Assembly (NCBI RefSeq): GCF_016802725.1
Contig: NC_052665.1
Coordinates: 20,900,501-20,964,500, forward strand
Length of the DNA: 64,000 nt
Origin: Solenopsis invicta
Taxonomy: Eukaryota; Arthropoda; Insecta; Hymenoptera; Formicidae
Reading direction: 5' to 3'
Under the pieces are notes generated by a model. That model searched no databases, was not told the DNA's origin, and saw only the letters and a list, made by a program, of their open reading frames with translations. Every line of letters starts with the position of its first letter. Position 1 is the stretch's first letter. This document shows, in pieces, positions 62,853 through 64,000 of this stretch. The translations under genes were made by a program, and so were the position numbers.

Positions 62853-64000
62853 ATTTAGTGACGACCGATTTGGAAGAGGAAATGAGAAATGGAATATGGG
62901 GAGGAATAAAGTTGGGGTGGGGGAGAAGTTCTATACGTCAACATATGCTAACGATATTGTGCTATTGGCTGAGGATAAGGAGGGAATGAGGACGATGATG
63001 GCAAGGTTCGAGAGGTATATGAGAGGAAAGAGGTTAGTGGTAAATGAGGAAAAATAAAAAATAATGAGGTTTGGAACGAAGAAGGGAGAAGGAAGAAGGT
63101 AAGATGAAAATGGGAGGAAAGAGAGGTAGAAGAAGATAGGAAATATAAGTATTTGGGATATATATTTCAAAGAAACAAGGGTCAGGGAAAACAAGTAAGG
63201 GACAGGGTAAAAAGGGGAATAGCAGCGATAGGATAAGTGTGGGGTATAGGGAAGAGAAAATTTAGGAGAGATTGGGGGAAGCGTTTATGGATGTTTGATG
63301 CTATGATATGGACGGTGATGGTATATGGGGTGGAAGTGTGGGGATGGAAAAAAAGGAAGCAAGTTAAAAGAGGTCAAGAAAAGTACTTAAGATGGTTGTT
63401 GAGGGTAAGTTGGAAAACGCCGAGGTACATGATCAGGGAAGAGTTGCAACGGGAGAAATTGAGGACGAGGGCGGGCAGAAGGGCATGGGGATTTAAAAAG
63501 AGGTTGACAAAAGGGAGGGGAAGTAAGTTACCAAGGAGATGCTGGAAGGAAATGAGGAGGAAAATAAAGAAAGGGGCAAAGCTTTTGGAGTGGGAGAAAG
63601 AGAGAAAAGAATTTTTTGAGGAAAGGAGTAGAGGGATGATAGAGTGGAGTAGAGAAGAGAGGAGGGGAGATTTGACTTTAGGGAAGTAAAGGAGGACAGA
63701 GAAGAGCAGAGGAAGGAGAGATAGGATAGAATTGTTGAATCAAGGTATAACAGATAGTATAGGAAAGTGAAGAAAGAACGGATTCCGGAATATTTGAAGA
63801 AGGCATGGGCAGTGAGTAGCAAGAATAGCTAAATATAGAATGGGAGAGGAAGTGAGAAAGTGGATGTATTGGAGAAAAGAGGTAGATAGACTGTGTAAGA
63901 TGTATGGAAAAGGAATGGAGACGTGGAAACATGTGTTGGAGAAATGTGGCAATTGGGGAGCAAAGGGGACATGGGAGAAGTGGGTAGAGAAGGTATTAGG
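62853..64000 (+). pseudogene. LINE-A reverse transcriptase end and C-terminal region (part 5, runs off the window)
   Basis: Continues part 4 as NLVTTDLEEEMRNGIWGGIK, then after a shift STYANDIVLLAEDKEGM (the YADD box reads YAND), then LVVNEEK. 63237-63689 is open for 150 codons: MWGIGKRKFRRDWGKRLWMF, VMVYGVEVWGWKKRKQ, KYLRWLLRVSWKTPRYMIRE, the RT C-terminal connection typical of this LINE type. From 63800 a Cys/His-like end appears (YWRKEVDRLCKMYGKGMETW KHVLEKC pattern). Several stops and shifts. Confidence 0.82.

Larger units (their letters stand above)
25958..64000 (+). mobile_element. LINE-A, host non-LTR retrotransposon of the nested region (split into five parts, runs off the window)
   Basis: Five separated plus-strand stretches read as one LINE when the insertions are skipped: ORF1 at about 26.0-27.03 kb, endonuclease and early RT at 34259-35612, RT at 36754-36955, RT at 51133-51339, and RT end plus C-terminus at 62853-64000. 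Joints are clean: the motif around ATAC at 35609-35612/36754-36757, and GLF at 51337 continuing as NLVTTDLEEE at 62853. The encoded proteins are very rich in Lys, Arg, Glu and Gly. The arrangement (coiled-coil ORF1; AP-type endonuclease and RT in ORF2) is that of a LINE, but I do not assign a clade. About 0.4-0.5 kb between parts one and two appears missing, next to the damaged BEL-1 3' LTR. Confidence 0.85.

Overview
The window looks like a transposon graveyard from an arthropod genome, most likely an insect. Hymenoptera such as an ant is my guess, from the basic Glu/Lys/Arg-rich LINE and the mix of DD41D mariner, BEL/Pao, Gypsy and CR1-like elements; nothing in the window proves the species. 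I find no convincing host gene, tRNA, rRNA or CRISPR array. Almost every base that can be assigned belongs to a mobile element, and most coding regions are broken.

Left part (1-20.2 kb). The right end of a Tc1/mariner element (1-858), a GC-rich putative solo LTR (898-2784), a complete 2.66-kb DD41D mariner with ~366-bp inverted repeats and a 215-bp MITE inside it (2834-5489), and a nearly intact Ty3/Gypsy retrotransposon (5531-10900) sit side by side, joined by (TA)n tracts. The Gypsy-1 gag/pol junction carries a textbook -1 frameshift signal (GGGAAAC, 8-nt spacer, 13-bp stem). Then follow a decayed I-like LINE on the minus strand (11.0-13.9 kb), an AT-rich stretch, a 1.1-kb solo LTR with 4-bp target duplication (14872-15968), unassigned sequence with structured tandem repeats, and a decayed Gypsy fragment (18.7-20.2 kb).

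Middle (20.2-25.9 kb). Three CR1-like LINE copies lie head to tail on the minus strand. The third has an almost complete endonuclease/reverse transcriptase. All three 3' ends carry the same small stem-loop with compensatory changes and a tetranucleotide tail.

Right part (26-64 kb). One plus-strand LINE (here LINE-A) is the host of a Russian-doll nest. It was split by BEL-1 (27.0-34.3 kb), by a solo LTR (35613-36753), by Gypsy-2 (36956-51132) and by a mariner (51340-62850). Gypsy-2 contains an 8-bp-TSD MITE, itself split by a 9-bp-TSD Mutator-like MITE, a solo LTR, and a full BEL-2 element. The mariner contains a 10.2-kb hAT element whose transposase has recognisable exons; the hAT contains a mariner deletion derivative with a clean 222-codon ORF, a TTAA-flanked MITE, a long perfect hairpin and other foldbacks. 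Target duplications at most joints let the insertion order be read directly. LINE-A runs off the right edge.

The most interesting signals are RNA/DNA structures rather than genes: the frameshift module conserved in position but not in stem sequence between two Gypsy copies, four tandem covarying hairpins near the hAT 5' end, the CR1 3'-end hairpin, palindrome arrays in the leader of a solo-LTR family, and a conserved stem plus poly(C) tract in the Gypsy 3' UTR.
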